Part shown: piece after piece, positions 29,031 through 42,296 of the stretch | How the letters are laid out: every line of letters begins with the position of its first letter | Numbering within the stretch: the first letter of the stretch is position 1 | Source: Carboxylicivirga linearis | GTDB lineage: Bacteria > Bacteroidota > Bacteroidia > Bacteroidales > Marinilabiliaceae | Assembly: GCF_018271995.1 (NCBI RefSeq) | Contig: NZ_JAGUCO010000010.1 | Location: 62,001 to 126,000, forward strand | DNA: 64,000 nt | Direction: 5' to 3' | Position numbers and translations under genes: made by a program | The notes under the pieces: model-generated | Seen by the model: the letters and a program-made list of their open reading frames with translations, nothing else | Databases searched by the model: none | Told to the model about the DNA's origin: nothing

Positions 29031-32000
29031 TTATAAGGTCACGTTTATTCCACATACAATTGTTCTCACACTTGGGTAGTTTATCTCCCAATTACCTGAT
29101 CCACGGCCGTCGCTTCTTTCTTCAGGATCCCATCCAATCCAGTCGGTGAAAGTATACAAGTTACGTCCACTGATATACATGCTTAATGCATCTACTCCAA
29201 TTTTATTAGTAATACGTTTTGAGAAATCGTAGTTCAATGTAATGTCTTTAATTCGGGTGTAATTGTTCTTAACAGGGAAACCATATCCATGCGGATTAGA
29301 GTTTTTATTTAATGATCGCCACTCGTTGCTTTGGTTTTCAGGTGTCCAGTAACCCACTTCGGCAAAACTGTTACGACGTTCTAACTCGTCTGACGCCATA
29401 CCAATATGATGGTTGTTTCGCATAGCACCTTGAACGGTTTGTATGAAGATATTCAACGTCCAGTTTTTGTAGGTAAATGTATTGGTTAAACCACCTGTCC
29501 ACTTAGGGGCTGTTTGTCCTAATATCTGGCGATCGTTGTCGTCGATGATTCCATCAGGTACACCATCAGGGCCACTGATATCAGCTAATTTGACATCACC
29601 CGGTTTAGCTACAGGATCCCAATTCAGATGATCACCATTGGCAATTTCATCTTCCTGCCAGATACCTACCTTTTGAAAGTCGCGGATTACACCAATGGGT
29701 TCACCAATAAACCAGCCACTACCCAAATCGTCTTGACCATCTCCATACAATTCTACAATTTCATTTTTATTAGCAGAGAAAACCAATGAACTGTTCCATC
29801 TGAAATCGGAAGAATTAATATTAACGGTGTTAAGCGTTAGTTCAATACCATGGCTTTTGGTTTCCCCAATATTAGCTGTTACATCAGAGAAACCCGAAGC
29901 TGAAGGAAGCTTACGTGATAGTAATAAATCAGTATTGGTGGCCTGGTATATTTCTAGCGAACCATTAATACGGTTTCTGAAGAATCCAAAGTCTAAACCA
30001 ACGTTTAAGCTCTTTTTGCTTTCCCAACTTAAATCAGAGTTACCTAGTTGATTGGCAACCATGGCGATGTTGGTTTCACCACCCATGGCAATCTGAACAT
30101 CTGTCATGGTGGTAAAAGTTTTATAAACTGATACCGCCTCATTACCGGAAGTACCATATGATAAGCGTAGCTTTAAGTTGTTAATGGCTTCCAGCCCGCT
30201 CATAAAGTTCTCGTGGTGCATGTTCCAACCCAAAGCAACAGAAGGGAAGGTTCCGTATTTTAAATCCTGTGAGAATACAGAAGATCCATCACGACGAACG
30301 GTGAAAGTAAACAGGTATCTGCTGTCGTAGGCATAATTTAAACGTCCCATTTGTGATACGGCTGCATAACGATCGGCGTATGAACTAACCGAAGAGGTAG
30401 CCCCTGCTTGCATACGGTTCCATTCCAACTCATCATTAACAAAGTTTTGAGCTCGTGCCCAGTTCTCGTTGTAATTGCGTTCTTGTGCCGAGTACACAGC
30501 TGTTAAATCAATGTGGTTCTTACCAAAATCTTTACTGTATCCTAAGATATTTTCAACAGTATAAGCTTGTGTTTCGTAATGCCATATTTGGGCAGTACCT
30601 AATAAGTCATTAACAGATGCTCCGGTGTAGCTACTGGTGCGGCGTGGGATATAAGAGAATCCAGCATTTAACTTATAAGTTAAACCTGTCAGAGGTTTCC
30701 ATATTTTACCAAAATCAAGATCAGCATATCCATTAATATTCACATTGTATTGGCGACGTTCAGGATCAGTTGTGGTTGGTAATAAAGGATTTGCCCATAA
30801 GGTTTCACCAAACATGGGGTAAATGGTATAAGATCCGTCTTCTTCATACATTCTGCCATAAGGACTCATGGCTTCAGCATTTAATAGATTGGCACGTCCA
30901 CCATCCCTGTTATGAGCCACAATAGATGAATTGGTACCCACTTTCAAGTAATCCGTAACATTGGCTTCCAGGTTGGTACGTAATGAATATCGCTTGTAAT
31001 TGTATCCTTTTACAACTCCTTTTTGGTCCAATATGTCACCAGATATATAGTAAGTTAAGCTCTCGTTGGCTCCGGAAATACTAATATTATGGTTTTGTTG
31101 AATACCGGTTTGCGAAACAGCATCTATCCAATCGATGGTATGACCGTTTTCATAGTTCTCCACTTCGTACTCATACTTCACTTCTTCGTGATACATTGGT
31201 GAACCATTGATACGGTTACCTTCTTTGTAACGAGCAATTAATTCTTCCGGAGAAACCATATCGGGTATGTGCGCGAAATGTTCAACACCCACGTAACCCG
31301 AGTAACGAATAACAGGTTTGCCTGATTTACCTTTTTTCGTAGTAATTAAAATAACACCATTGGCACCGTTCATACCATAAATGGCAACTGCTGAAGCATC
31401 TTTCAATATTTCGATGGATTGGATGTCGTTTGGGTTAATATCGTTAATTGAACCGCCCATTTTAGTAATAGGTATACCATCCACCACCACATAAGGACTG
31501 TTTGATGCAGTAATGGATCCTCCTCCACGTACTGTAATATCAGGAGCTTCACCCGGAATAGATGAGGTTTGGTTAATAACCACACCTGAAACAGATCCTT
31601 GAACTGCCTGCATAACGTTACTAACAGGTATTTTACTTAAGCGCTCACTAGAAACGGAAGTTACCGATCCGGTAATATCTGATTTCTTTTGTGTACCGTA
31701 ACCAACAACAATCACTTCATCCATTCCAAACGAGCTTTCTTTCATGGTAATGTTAATCTGTAACTCGCCACCCACCATTATTTCGCTTGTTTCCATTCCA
31801 ATAAAAGAATAAACCAGCGTAGCATCTGAAGGCACGTTATTTAGTGAGTATTGACCATTAATATCGGTTATTGTACCCACTGTAGTGCCTTTAATAACAA
31901 TGGATACTCCAGGTAGAGGATCTCCTTTAGTATCGCTGACAATACCTGAAACGGTTATTTTGTCTTGTTGAGATGAGATTATTTCAGCGGGTGCCAAAAT

Positions 32001-32348
32001 GATTTTTCTATCTACTACCTGATGTTCCGTATTTGTACCTGCAAAAATATCATCCAGTACTTGATCAATAGTAGAATTTGTTTTTGAGACATTAACTTTT
32101 CGTTCTATGTCGACAAGTTTTCTATTATACAGGAAGTAGAATTCACTTTGTGATTCTATATTCATTAAAACCTCTTCAATAGAAGTATCTGTAAGGTCTA
32201 GAGTAACCCTCGTTTTCTGGGAATAAGAAGATGTTGCAAAAATTTGCATTGCACCAACCATCAGGAATAATATGGTTAATCGCATAACTCTGAGTGTTTT
32301 GGTTATGGCATAATTATCCCATGCACATAACTCATGGATTTTTTTCAT
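29031..32348 (-). CDS. SusC-like TonB-dependent receptor with STN domain
   Basis: A 1105-residue outer-membrane receptor. After a long signal (to about SSYSQ, residue 44) comes an STN domain (about 47-118), which in FecA-type systems signals to a FecR anti-sigma factor. A carboxypeptidase-regulatory-like domain (about 131-202), TonB-box segment MDEVIVVGYG (209-218), plug and barrel follow. The STN domain together with the upstream FecR and sigma genes indicates trans-envelope signalling on ligand binding. I kept the first Met, because long N-termini before the hydrophobic core are usual in this group. Confidence 0.95.
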   Translation of the reverse strand: MKKIHELCAWDNYAITKTLRVMRLTILFLMVGAMQIFATSSYSQKTRVTLDLTDTSIEEVLMNIESQSEFYFLYNRKLVDIERKVNVSKTNSTIDQVLDDIFAGTNTEHQVVDRKIILAPAEIISSQQDKITVSGIVSDTKGDPLPGVSIVIKGTTVGTITDINGQYSLNNVPSDATLVYSFIGMETSEIMVGGELQINITMKESSFGMDEVIVVGYGTQKKSDITGSVTSVSSERLSKIPVSNVMQAVQGSVSGVVINQTSSIPGEAPDITVRGGGSITASNSPYVVVDGIPITKMGGSINDINPNDIQSIEILKDASAVAIYGMNGANGVILITTKKGKSGKPVIRYSGYVGVEHFAHIPDMVSPEELIARYKEGNRINGSPMYHEEVKYEYEVENYENGHTIDWIDAVSQTGIQQNHNISISGANESLTYYISGDILDQKGVVKGYNYKRYSLRTNLEANVTDYLKVGTNSSIVAHNRDGGRANLLNAEAMSPYGRMYEEDGSYTIYPMFGETLWANPLLPTTTDPERRQYNVNINGYADLDFGKIWKPLTGLTYKLNAGFSYIPRRTSSYTGASVNDLLGTAQIWHYETQAYTVENILGYSKDFGKNHIDLTAVYSAQERNYNENWARAQNFVNDELEWNRMQAGATSSVSSYADRYAAVSQMGRLNYAYDSRYLFTFTVRRDGSSVFSQDLKYGTFPSVALGWNMHHENFMSGLEAINNLKLRLSYGTSGNEAVSVYKTFTTMTDVQIAMGGETNIAMVANQLGNSDLSWESKKSLNVGLDFGFFRNRINGSLEIYQATNTDLLLSRKLPSASGFSDVTANIGETKSHGIELTLNTVNINSSDFRWNSSLVFSANKNEIVELYGDGQDDLGSGWFIGEPIGVIRDFQKVGIWQEDEIANGDHLNWDPVAKPGDVKLADISGPDGVPDGIIDDNDRQILGQTAPKWTGGLTNTFTYKNWTLNIFIQTVQGAMRNNHHIGMASDELERRNSFAEVGYWTPENQSNEWRSLNKNSNPHGYGFPVKNNYTRIKDITLNYDFSKRITNKIGVDALSMYISGRNLYTFTDWIGWDPEERSDGRGSGNWEINYPSVRTIVCGINVTL

Positions 32349-32487
32349 AAATTTGTGTGATTTAAAGATTAATAAAAAAACAACTGATTTTCAGGGAATC
32401 GTTGCAGCGGTTCCCTGTTTTTTCTTACGGTGGCTTTAGGTTCATTTTCATAATTAGTAATTGGATTTAGCTTTTAAATAGTATTGG

Positions 32488-33534
32488 TTAATGAGTTGTG
32501 CTGCTGGATAATAATACCTTTTGTTTAGTCCAGCTCCCATCTGTTTTTTGAGTACGGGGAATAATTTTGTAATTCATTGGAGAAGTTAGTTTTAATAATT
32601 TAAGTACTTCATCCAATGAGTCGTTAATAAATGTACCAGTAAAGGAATAGGTCCATATTTCATCATCGGTTACTTCAATATCAATGTTATACCATCTGCT
32701 TAATTTGTTTAGGGATTCTTTCATTGATTCGCCTCTGAAAATCAATATTCCTTCTTTCCAAGAGGTATAGGACGCTGCATTTATTGATAATCTTGTAATC
32801 TTATCTTTTTTTATTACCAGTTTTTCATTCGGTTTAAGAATAATTTCTTTAGCAGAATTGAAAGGTATGCAGCTGATTTTTCCATTAACTAAAACAATTT
32901 CTGTGGCTTCATCTTCATATGCTCTTACATTAAAGGAGGTACCCAGAACAGTTATCTCGGATTGGGTTGAATGCACAGTGAAAGGCCTTTGTTTATCATG
33001 AAAGACATTAAAATAGACTTCTCCGGAGATATTTACGTTACGTGCTCTCTTATTAAATGGCATTGCGTATTCGATGTATGAATCGCTGTTGAGCATTCCT
33101 GTAGTTCCGTCAGGTAAAGCAAAAGCCATTTTACTTCCCAGAGGACAAATTACTTGAACAGTTGAATCTTCGTTAGAACTGAAAAAATAGGAGGTTATTC
33201 CAAAATAACTAAAAGTTCCTAATAGCAAAGGTATAAACAAGATAGCTGCAGCTCTGTAATACCATTTTATAAATCTTTTTGAAAGGCGTTCTTTTTGTTT
33301 TTCCTCATTGGTTCTAATGGTATGGTGTACTTTATTTAAAATATGAATTAGCTTCTTTTCTTCATTTTTACTAAATGTGCTTAAAAAATTGTTCCAATCG
33401 TTCTTAAAGTAAGATCTTACGTCACTGTCCTCACTATTTTCAACAAGCCACGATTGTATAACTTTGTCTTGCGTTGAAGTTGTTTGACCGGAAACATATT
33501 TCTCAAGGATTTTTTTATTCTTAAACTTAGTCAT
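32488..33534 (-). CDS. FecR-family anti-sigma factor
   Basis: A 348-residue inner-membrane protein. The N-terminal cytoplasmic part (1-90) should bind the sigma factor. One transmembrane helix (about 94-116) follows, then the periplasmic FecR domain (about 125-235; CPLGSKMAFALPDGT, ISGEVYFNV, RPFTVHS, VLGTSFNVRAY) and a C-terminal domain of about 75 residues containing LSRWYNIDIEV. It lies between the sigma gene and the SusC gene, the standard order of these cassettes. It should release or activate the sigma factor when the STN domain of the receptor signals. Confidence 0.93.
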   Translation of the reverse strand: MTKFKNKKILEKYVSGQTTSTQDKVIQSWLVENSEDSDVRSYFKNDWNNFLSTFSKNEEKKLIHILNKVHHTIRTNEEKQKERLSKRFIKWYYRAAAILFIPLLLGTFSYFGITSYFFSSNEDSTVQVICPLGSKMAFALPDGTTGMLNSDSYIEYAMPFNKRARNVNISGEVYFNVFHDKQRPFTVHSTQSEITVLGTSFNVRAYEDEATEIVLVNGKISCIPFNSAKEIILKPNEKLVIKKDKITRLSINAASYTSWKEGILIFRGESMKESLNKLSRWYNIDIEVTDDEIWTYSFTGTFINDSLDEVLKLLKLTSPMNYKIIPRTQKTDGSWTKQKVLLSSSTTH

Positions 33535-33663
33535 GTAATCTTATTTATTGGCTTGTCTATAGGTAAGATCCATGAGGCGAGAAAATCTCATTCAAAAAGT
33601 TAAAAAAATAAAAATATTTTAAATTTCAATCGAGTACTATACCTTGATGTTGGGTAATGACAA

Positions 33664-34236
33664 CTAAAGAAAGAGGGCAATAAACAGCAACAATGCGATA
33701 GATTCTTTATTCACTCTTTCTTTAATAAATTTAATTGTTTCTGATACTATGTTATCGATTGTACCTGGTGATAGGTTTAATTCTTCAGCAATTTCTTTTG
33801 CTGATTTACCTTCCATACGGCTTTTTAAAAAGATTTGTTTTTTACGTTCAGGAAGTTGATCAATAAGTTCATCTATATATTCTAAAATGGAAGCATACTC
33901 TAATCGTTCAGAAAGTTCGTTGCTGTTATTCTCTACAATATTAGACAAATATAGTTGGTGATAGTTCTGTTTTCGAAAATGTTTGAGTATATCGTTATAG
34001 GCAACAGTAAATAAAAAAGCTTTAATGGAAGCCTCTTTTTTAATAGTTTTTCTCTTCTCCCAAACTTTTACAAAAACATTATGTACTAATTCTTCAGCTT
34101 CGCTTTCCGATTTTAGATAACGGAGAGAAAAGGCATATAATCGATTAGAATACTTATTGAAAATTGAATCAAATGCTATTGAGTTATCATTTTTTAGTTG
34201 ATCAATTAAGTCAATATCATTTCGATCAGTAGACAT
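33664..34236 (-). CDS. ECF RNA polymerase sigma factor (FecI-like)
   Basis: A 190-residue sigma-70 family protein. Region 2 is at about 25-95 (FNKYSNRLYAFSLRYLKSESEAEELVHNVFVKVWEKR) and region 4 at about 125-180 (LPERKKQIFLKSRMEGKSAKEIAEELNLSPGTIDN). The last ten residues, ALLLFIALFL, are strikingly hydrophobic. Similar tails occur in other Bacteroidota ECF factors and might touch the membrane or the anti-sigma partner. It is first in the sigma-FecR-SusC-SusD operon and should direct transcription of this locus. Confidence 0.93.
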   Translation of the reverse strand: MSTDRNDIDLIDQLKNDNSIAFDSIFNKYSNRLYAFSLRYLKSESEAEELVHNVFVKVWEKRKTIKKEASIKAFLFTVAYNDILKHFRKQNYHQLYLSNIVENNSNELSERLEYASILEYIDELIDQLPERKKQIFLKSRMEGKSAKEIAEELNLSPGTIDNIVSETIKFIKERVNKESIALLLFIALFL

Positions 34237-34364
34237 TAGGTTTTGGATTTAGATAGTGGTTAGCAATGTAGTTAAAATGACAAAATAAAACAAAATTTAA
34301 CATTTAATTTAAGGTATGTGCTCTATTTAAATAGCTAGAGTAATGATCTAGTGCCTTAATATAA

Positions 34365-34401
34365 AATAAACGCCCATCTATAATATAGATAGACGCTTAT
34401 T
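34365..34401 (-). terminator. Terminator after GH2
   Basis: In the - strand transcript a 17-bp stem forms with three G-U pairs (34385-34401 with 34365-34381) and a 3-base loop. The G-U pairs are only possible on this strand, which fits termination of the GH2 transcript. Confidence 0.75.
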
Positions 34402-34423
34402 ATTAATTTTGCTTATTTGTGTG

Positions 34424-37561
<3,138 letters not shown>

Positions 37562-37662
37562 CTATTAATATGATTTAGATTTGGAGAATAGTTGTGTTTT
37601 TATTCTAATCGTAAAGGTAAAATTATAATTGTTGACTGTTAGCAAGTGACAGTAATTTAAAA

Positions 37663-37703
37663 AACCGTGTTAATTTTTCTATTGAAGAAATATTAACACG
37701 GTT
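37663..37703 (-). terminator. Terminator after GH51
   Basis: A perfect 12-bp stem AACCGTGTTAAT/ATTAACACGGTT (37663-37674 with 37692-37703) with an AT-rich loop. On the - strand it is followed by a T-rich run. It ends the GH43-DUF2264-GH51-GH51 transcript before GH2. Confidence 0.8.
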
Positions 37704-37725
37704 GAGAATGAGATTAAAAATTAAT

Positions 37726-39660
37726 CTAGTATGAGAATTTAATCACATAGAATGAATTTTTCGTCAATTTGAGGTTTAAGGTGCTGCCAGAAATACTTTC
37801 AGTGAAATTCTGAGGAATAATATTAAGTGGATTATCCAAAGTATTAACAACACTTAAATCATTGGATTGAATCATGGTGATTTCTGCTTTGTTTGAATTC
37901 AATCCTTTCTTTAGGCCTTCAATCGTTAATGATAGATCTTTTGTCTCAGTATTAGTGTTGGCCACTTTTATAATAATCTCCGATTTGTTCTTATCGATAA
38001 CAGAGCTGGCATAAATACCATCCTGACCTTTTAAATCAAATCCTTCGGCTTGTAGAGAAAGGACATGGGTTCCAGCATTAGTGCCATACATTTGCTGCAC
38101 ATAGTAATTAGGAGTACGAACACATTTTAGGTTATCAAACCAGATCATATCGGGGCACCATTGCCATGCCTCAACATGTGCAAATAAAGGTGCGTAGGTT
38201 GCCATTTGAACCATATCTGCATTTCGCTCCAAACCGGTCATGAAAGCAGCTTCGGCCAAAGCTCCTTCAAAGTTATTATCTCTGTTTTTGGGATGAGCAG
38301 CATACTCTCCGGCAAACACTTTAGGACCTTTTCGGTCATATGAATCGTAGCGACCAGCATTCTCCAAGAACCATTCAGGGCTGCGATAATAATGCTCATC
38401 AACCAAAGCTACGTCCAGCTTTTTCATTTCGGGCCACAGGTAATCAAAATCTTTACCATCTGGCTGAGGACCCGATGATCCGATTAAAACAATCTCAGGA
38501 TGTTTTTTGCTTAGTACATCAATAAATCGCTGCAAACGTTCCACATAAACTTCACCCCATTGCTCGTTTCCAATAGCCAGAAATTTTAAGTTGAATGATT
38601 CAGGGTGGCCCATGTCGGCGCGCACTTTACCCCATTTGGTAGTGGTAGCTCCGTTGGCAAATTCAATTAAATCTAAAGCATCTTGAATGTAAGGTTCTAA
38701 ATCTTCTAATGATACTAACTCTTTGCTTTCGTATTGGCAAGCCAGTCCACAACTCAAAACAGGAAGAGGCTCTGCGCCTAAGTCTTCACTAAGCAAGAAG
38801 TATTCATAAAAGCCCATTCCATACGATTGGTAATAATCAGGGAAGAACTTGTGTTTGAAAGTATAATTCCAACGGTTGATATTCAATGGACGATTCTCTA
38901 CAGGACCTACACTATTTTTCCATTGGTAGCGACTCTCCAAAGTGTTTCCTTCCACAATGCAACCGCCCGGAAAGCGAAATACACCGGGGTTTAAATCATA
39001 TAAGGCCTGAACCAGATCTTTTCGTAAGCCATTTTCACGACCCTTCCACGTATCACCAGGGAATAAAGAGATATGGTCCATGTCGATGTATCCCCAGTTT
39101 TCAACCATCAACCTGAATTTACTATGAGCATCGGTTGAATTAGCAGTTAAAACTGTTGTGTGTTTTTGCCAGTCATCACCTGTAACTTCAATGTGTTTTA
39201 CTGAGATAGGATCGTTATGAGAATTGATAATCTCCAGTTTTAGCTTAATGGTCTTACCTTTCTCAACGCGAGCATGGAAGGATAGGTGGTATTCAGCGTC
39301 TTTTTTTATTCCAATACCTTTAAAACCATTATTTTCTAGTCCGGAGAAAGTACGAAGACCTTTACCAGTAACGCGAACGTAGTTGGGATTTTTATCAAAA
39401 CATGCATCATCGTTTTTAACCACCACATCTCCAAAGGGAGTCCACCCAACAAACGGATGTTCAAACTCAAACGATCGGTTTTTAATTAACTCAGCGTAAA
39501 CTCCACCATCGGCGCCAAAGTTGATATCTTCAAAGAAAACACCATACATTTCAGGCTGAATTTCAGCGCCAGGCTTTTTTGCATTCACAGTCATCTGGAT
39601 CTGTGCTGATAATGCAAGTGATATTGCCATTGCTGCCATTGAACTAATAGTTTTTTTCAT
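37726..39660 (-). CDS. GH51 alpha-L-arabinofuranosidase
   Basis: A 644-residue exported enzyme (signal to about LALSAQ). The GH51 family start YGVFFEDINFGADGG is followed by an inserted carbohydrate-binding-like beta-sandwich (about 65-200) and the catalytic barrel. Acid/base is E366 in AIGNEQWG and nucleophile E422 in LVDEHYY. The C-terminal beta domain starts near 545. It releases arabinofuranose from arabinan, arabinoxylan or arabinogalactan side chains. It lies 27 bases downstream of the second GH51 gene and is the last gene of the operon. Confidence 0.93.
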   Translation of the reverse strand: MKKTISSMAAMAISLALSAQIQMTVNAKKPGAEIQPEMYGVFFEDINFGADGGVYAELIKNRSFEFEHPFVGWTPFGDVVVKNDDACFDKNPNYVRVTGKGLRTFSGLENNGFKGIGIKKDAEYHLSFHARVEKGKTIKLKLEIINSHNDPISVKHIEVTGDDWQKHTTVLTANSTDAHSKFRLMVENWGYIDMDHISLFPGDTWKGRENGLRKDLVQALYDLNPGVFRFPGGCIVEGNTLESRYQWKNSVGPVENRPLNINRWNYTFKHKFFPDYYQSYGMGFYEYFLLSEDLGAEPLPVLSCGLACQYESKELVSLEDLEPYIQDALDLIEFANGATTTKWGKVRADMGHPESFNLKFLAIGNEQWGEVYVERLQRFIDVLSKKHPEIVLIGSSGPQPDGKDFDYLWPEMKKLDVALVDEHYYRSPEWFLENAGRYDSYDRKGPKVFAGEYAAHPKNRDNNFEGALAEAAFMTGLERNADMVQMATYAPLFAHVEAWQWCPDMIWFDNLKCVRTPNYYVQQMYGTNAGTHVLSLQAEGFDLKGQDGIYASSVIDKNKSEIIIKVANTNTETKDLSLTIEGLKKGLNSNKAEITMIQSNDLSVVNTLDNPLNIIPQNFTESISGSTLNLKLTKNSFYVIKFSY

Positions 39661-39687
39661 CTGAATTTTATTTAGCTTCTTATGTTT

Positions 39688-42276
39688 TTATTTCTTTTGA
39701 GCGGGTATGCGTATAACAGTAAATGAATAGGCTGGCATAGAATAAACCGCATCAGGTTTTACTGTCATTGTTTCTTCTGATGGAACGGCTTTTCTGTCAT
39801 CAGGAGCTCCTTTTAATACGTTTATTTGTACCTCAGCCTCTTCAGAAATAAATTGATTAAGGTCGATATTGGCGGCAACTTCAATTGGTAATAAGTTGGC
39901 CATCTTAATAATGTAATCACCTGTTTGACTGTCTTTCACCATTGATACACCAACTCTTTTCTGAGCTTTTGTGTTGGAATCCGATAAATTAATTTGGTTA
40001 GGGATGTATTCATCGCCGCTGTTTTGGCCAAATAGCTTCTGCACATAGTAATCAACGGTTGGGTGAATTTCGGTATTATTGAAATAAATCAAATCAGGAT
40101 TCCATTGAGTGTGACCATGTTTAGCCAGAAGTGGAGCAAAAGATGTCATTTCAACAACATCTGCATTGCGTTCAACCGCTGTTAGGTATAGTGCCTCAGA
40201 AAGAGCTGTTTCAATATTCATATGGCGGTTGGGTAGGTGAGAGGCATATTCTCCCAGGTAAACCTTAGGCTTAGAACGATCATAACGGTCGTAATAATCC
40301 TGATTGTTGATAAACCAACCCGGAGGAAGGTAGTAATGCTCATCTACCATAGGCACTTCAAGCTTGGTTGCCAGATCCCAACCTTCTACATAATCGGTTC
40401 CATAATAGAAGGGACCTACCGTTCCGATTACAACAATATCAGGGTATTTTTCTTTGACGGCGTTGTAGATCATAGTAAAACGTTCTTCAAAAATATCCGT
40501 GATCAGATCCTCATTACCGACCCCCAGGTATTTTAGGTTAAACGGTTTTGGATGACCTGCTTCGGCTCTTACTTTACCCCACTTCGTGTTTTTATCGCCA
40601 TTAGCCCATTCAATCAGATCCAAAACATCCTGAACGTAACTATCCATTTCGCACATTGGAATTCCACCTTGTTGTCCGTGGCCGCAATCCCCTGAATTCT
40701 GACAAGGAACACCTGCAGCAACTACCGGTAGAGGTTCTGCACCGATATCTTCGCAATATTGGAAATACTCGAAATAGCCTAAACCGGCTGTTTGATGATA
40801 TCCCCAAAGATTTCGATTGGGTTTACGAGCTTCTAAAGGACCGATGGTGTTTTTCCAATGGTAGATATTTCCTATTCCGTCACCGTGAGCCACACAACCA
40901 CCCGGGAAACGAACAAACTTAGGATGAATATCGGCAACCACTTGAGCCAAATCTTTCCGCAAACCGTTTTTACGTCCTTTAAAAGTGTTTTTGGGAAACA
41001 ATGAAATCATATCTAAAGCCAACTTACCCGATTGCATAGGAATAATATGCAGTTGTGCATCATTAACGGTTTGAGTAGCTTTAATTACAGCCTCTTTTTT
41101 GGCCCAGTTACCTTTGATGTTTTTAATGATTGTTTCTCCCACAACCGTACCGTCCTTAGCTACTAATTGGACTTTTGCACTGTATTTTGCTTCATCCATT
41201 GAACGGGCAAATACAGAGAAGTTATACTGTTCGCCTCCTTTAACAGCAATGCCATCAAAGCCCTCATTTATCAGAGCAGCTCCATTTTGTTGAACATCTA
41301 ATACCGCAAAATGCTTATTGTTGATATGAATAGGGGCAACAGTATCTATTGTAAAAGTTAAACCTTCACCTTTTACACTCCAGGCCTTATCGTGAGTCCA
41401 GCTTTTGTCTCTTCCTAATTTATCGTGTAGGTTATATTCAAATCCTCTATTCTGAATCAATTCAGCGTAAATTCCACCGTCGGCAGCATAATTAATATCT
41501 TCAAAAAAGACACCGATTAATTTATCGCTAATGGCTTTACTTTTCTCAGGTTGAAAAGAAATATCAGCAGTCAGTTCCTCAAGATAGCCAAAACGAGAGG
41601 CATCATCCTTCATTTTTTCAGCATTCTCCTGATCCTTAAATTTCATCCATTCGTATCGAACAATCAGATTTTGAATGGTTGCCCAATCGGTTTTATTGAT
41701 AACACCCGTTTGTTTTTCACCATTAATGTATTGGCTAACTCTGTTATCCTGTCTTTGATCTGTATCTATCTTTTGTGCCTCTGAAAAGGTTTTAAAATCA
41801 GTTGTTTCTGATAGATAAGCCTGATCTTCACTCAGCCATGTAATGGAATACACTTCCTTTTCTGAATTAAAATGTATTTCAGGTTTTTCAATAGGCCCTT
41901 CTTCCATAATATACGGATAGTATTGACGCCCCCAATTATAAAGGTCGGACGATGAGGCAAGAGCAAATTGCTCCACCTTTTCGTTTAACGACCAGATACA
42001 ATGCCATTCACCTTCGTTATCGATAAATAAGTAGGGATTAATCATTCGTTTTTGAGATCCCCAGCGACCAAAATCACTACCTAAAAACTTGTATTCAGGA
42101 CCAATGGTGTGCCAGTTTTCTTTGTCAACGCTCCATGCAAAATGCAATCCATTGTGATTGTAATTTTTAGCGGTTGCATAACTGAAAATATATGCAGAGT
42201 CAGGCTCATTGGCATAGGATTTACTTGTTATTGAAATGCCAACCAGCAGCAGGATCAATAAAAAATGTCTCTTCAT
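39688..42276 (-). CDS. GH43-like domain fused to GH51 alpha-L-arabinofuranosidase
   Basis: An 862-residue exported protein. Residues about 25-200 resemble part of a five-bladed GH43 propeller (FAWSVDKENWHTIG, RMINPYLFIDNEGEWHCIW). At the position of the GH43 catalytic Asp-Pro it has Asn-Pro (N80-P81), and the domain is too short for a complete propeller, so it is probably non-catalytic and may bind glycan. From about 250 comes a full GH51 with GVFFEDINYAADGG, acid/base E589 in GVGNEDL and nucleophile E646 in VDEHYY. The paired GH51 downstream lacks the extra domain, suggesting that the two enzymes divide the substrate range. Confidence 0.88.
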   Translation of the reverse strand: MKRHFLLILLLVGISITSKSYANEPDSAYIFSYATAKNYNHNGLHFAWSVDKENWHTIGPEYKFLGSDFGRWGSQKRMINPYLFIDNEGEWHCIWSLNEKVEQFALASSSDLYNWGRQYYPYIMEEGPIEKPEIHFNSEKEVYSITWLSEDQAYLSETTDFKTFSEAQKIDTDQRQDNRVSQYINGEKQTGVINKTDWATIQNLIVRYEWMKFKDQENAEKMKDDASRFGYLEELTADISFQPEKSKAISDKLIGVFFEDINYAADGGIYAELIQNRGFEYNLHDKLGRDKSWTHDKAWSVKGEGLTFTIDTVAPIHINNKHFAVLDVQQNGAALINEGFDGIAVKGGEQYNFSVFARSMDEAKYSAKVQLVAKDGTVVGETIIKNIKGNWAKKEAVIKATQTVNDAQLHIIPMQSGKLALDMISLFPKNTFKGRKNGLRKDLAQVVADIHPKFVRFPGGCVAHGDGIGNIYHWKNTIGPLEARKPNRNLWGYHQTAGLGYFEYFQYCEDIGAEPLPVVAAGVPCQNSGDCGHGQQGGIPMCEMDSYVQDVLDLIEWANGDKNTKWGKVRAEAGHPKPFNLKYLGVGNEDLITDIFEERFTMIYNAVKEKYPDIVVIGTVGPFYYGTDYVEGWDLATKLEVPMVDEHYYLPPGWFINNQDYYDRYDRSKPKVYLGEYASHLPNRHMNIETALSEALYLTAVERNADVVEMTSFAPLLAKHGHTQWNPDLIYFNNTEIHPTVDYYVQKLFGQNSGDEYIPNQINLSDSNTKAQKRVGVSMVKDSQTGDYIIKMANLLPIEVAANIDLNQFISEEAEVQINVLKGAPDDRKAVPSEETMTVKPDAVYSMPAYSFTVIRIPAQKK

Positions 42277-42296
42277 AACGTATGGATTCTTTAATA

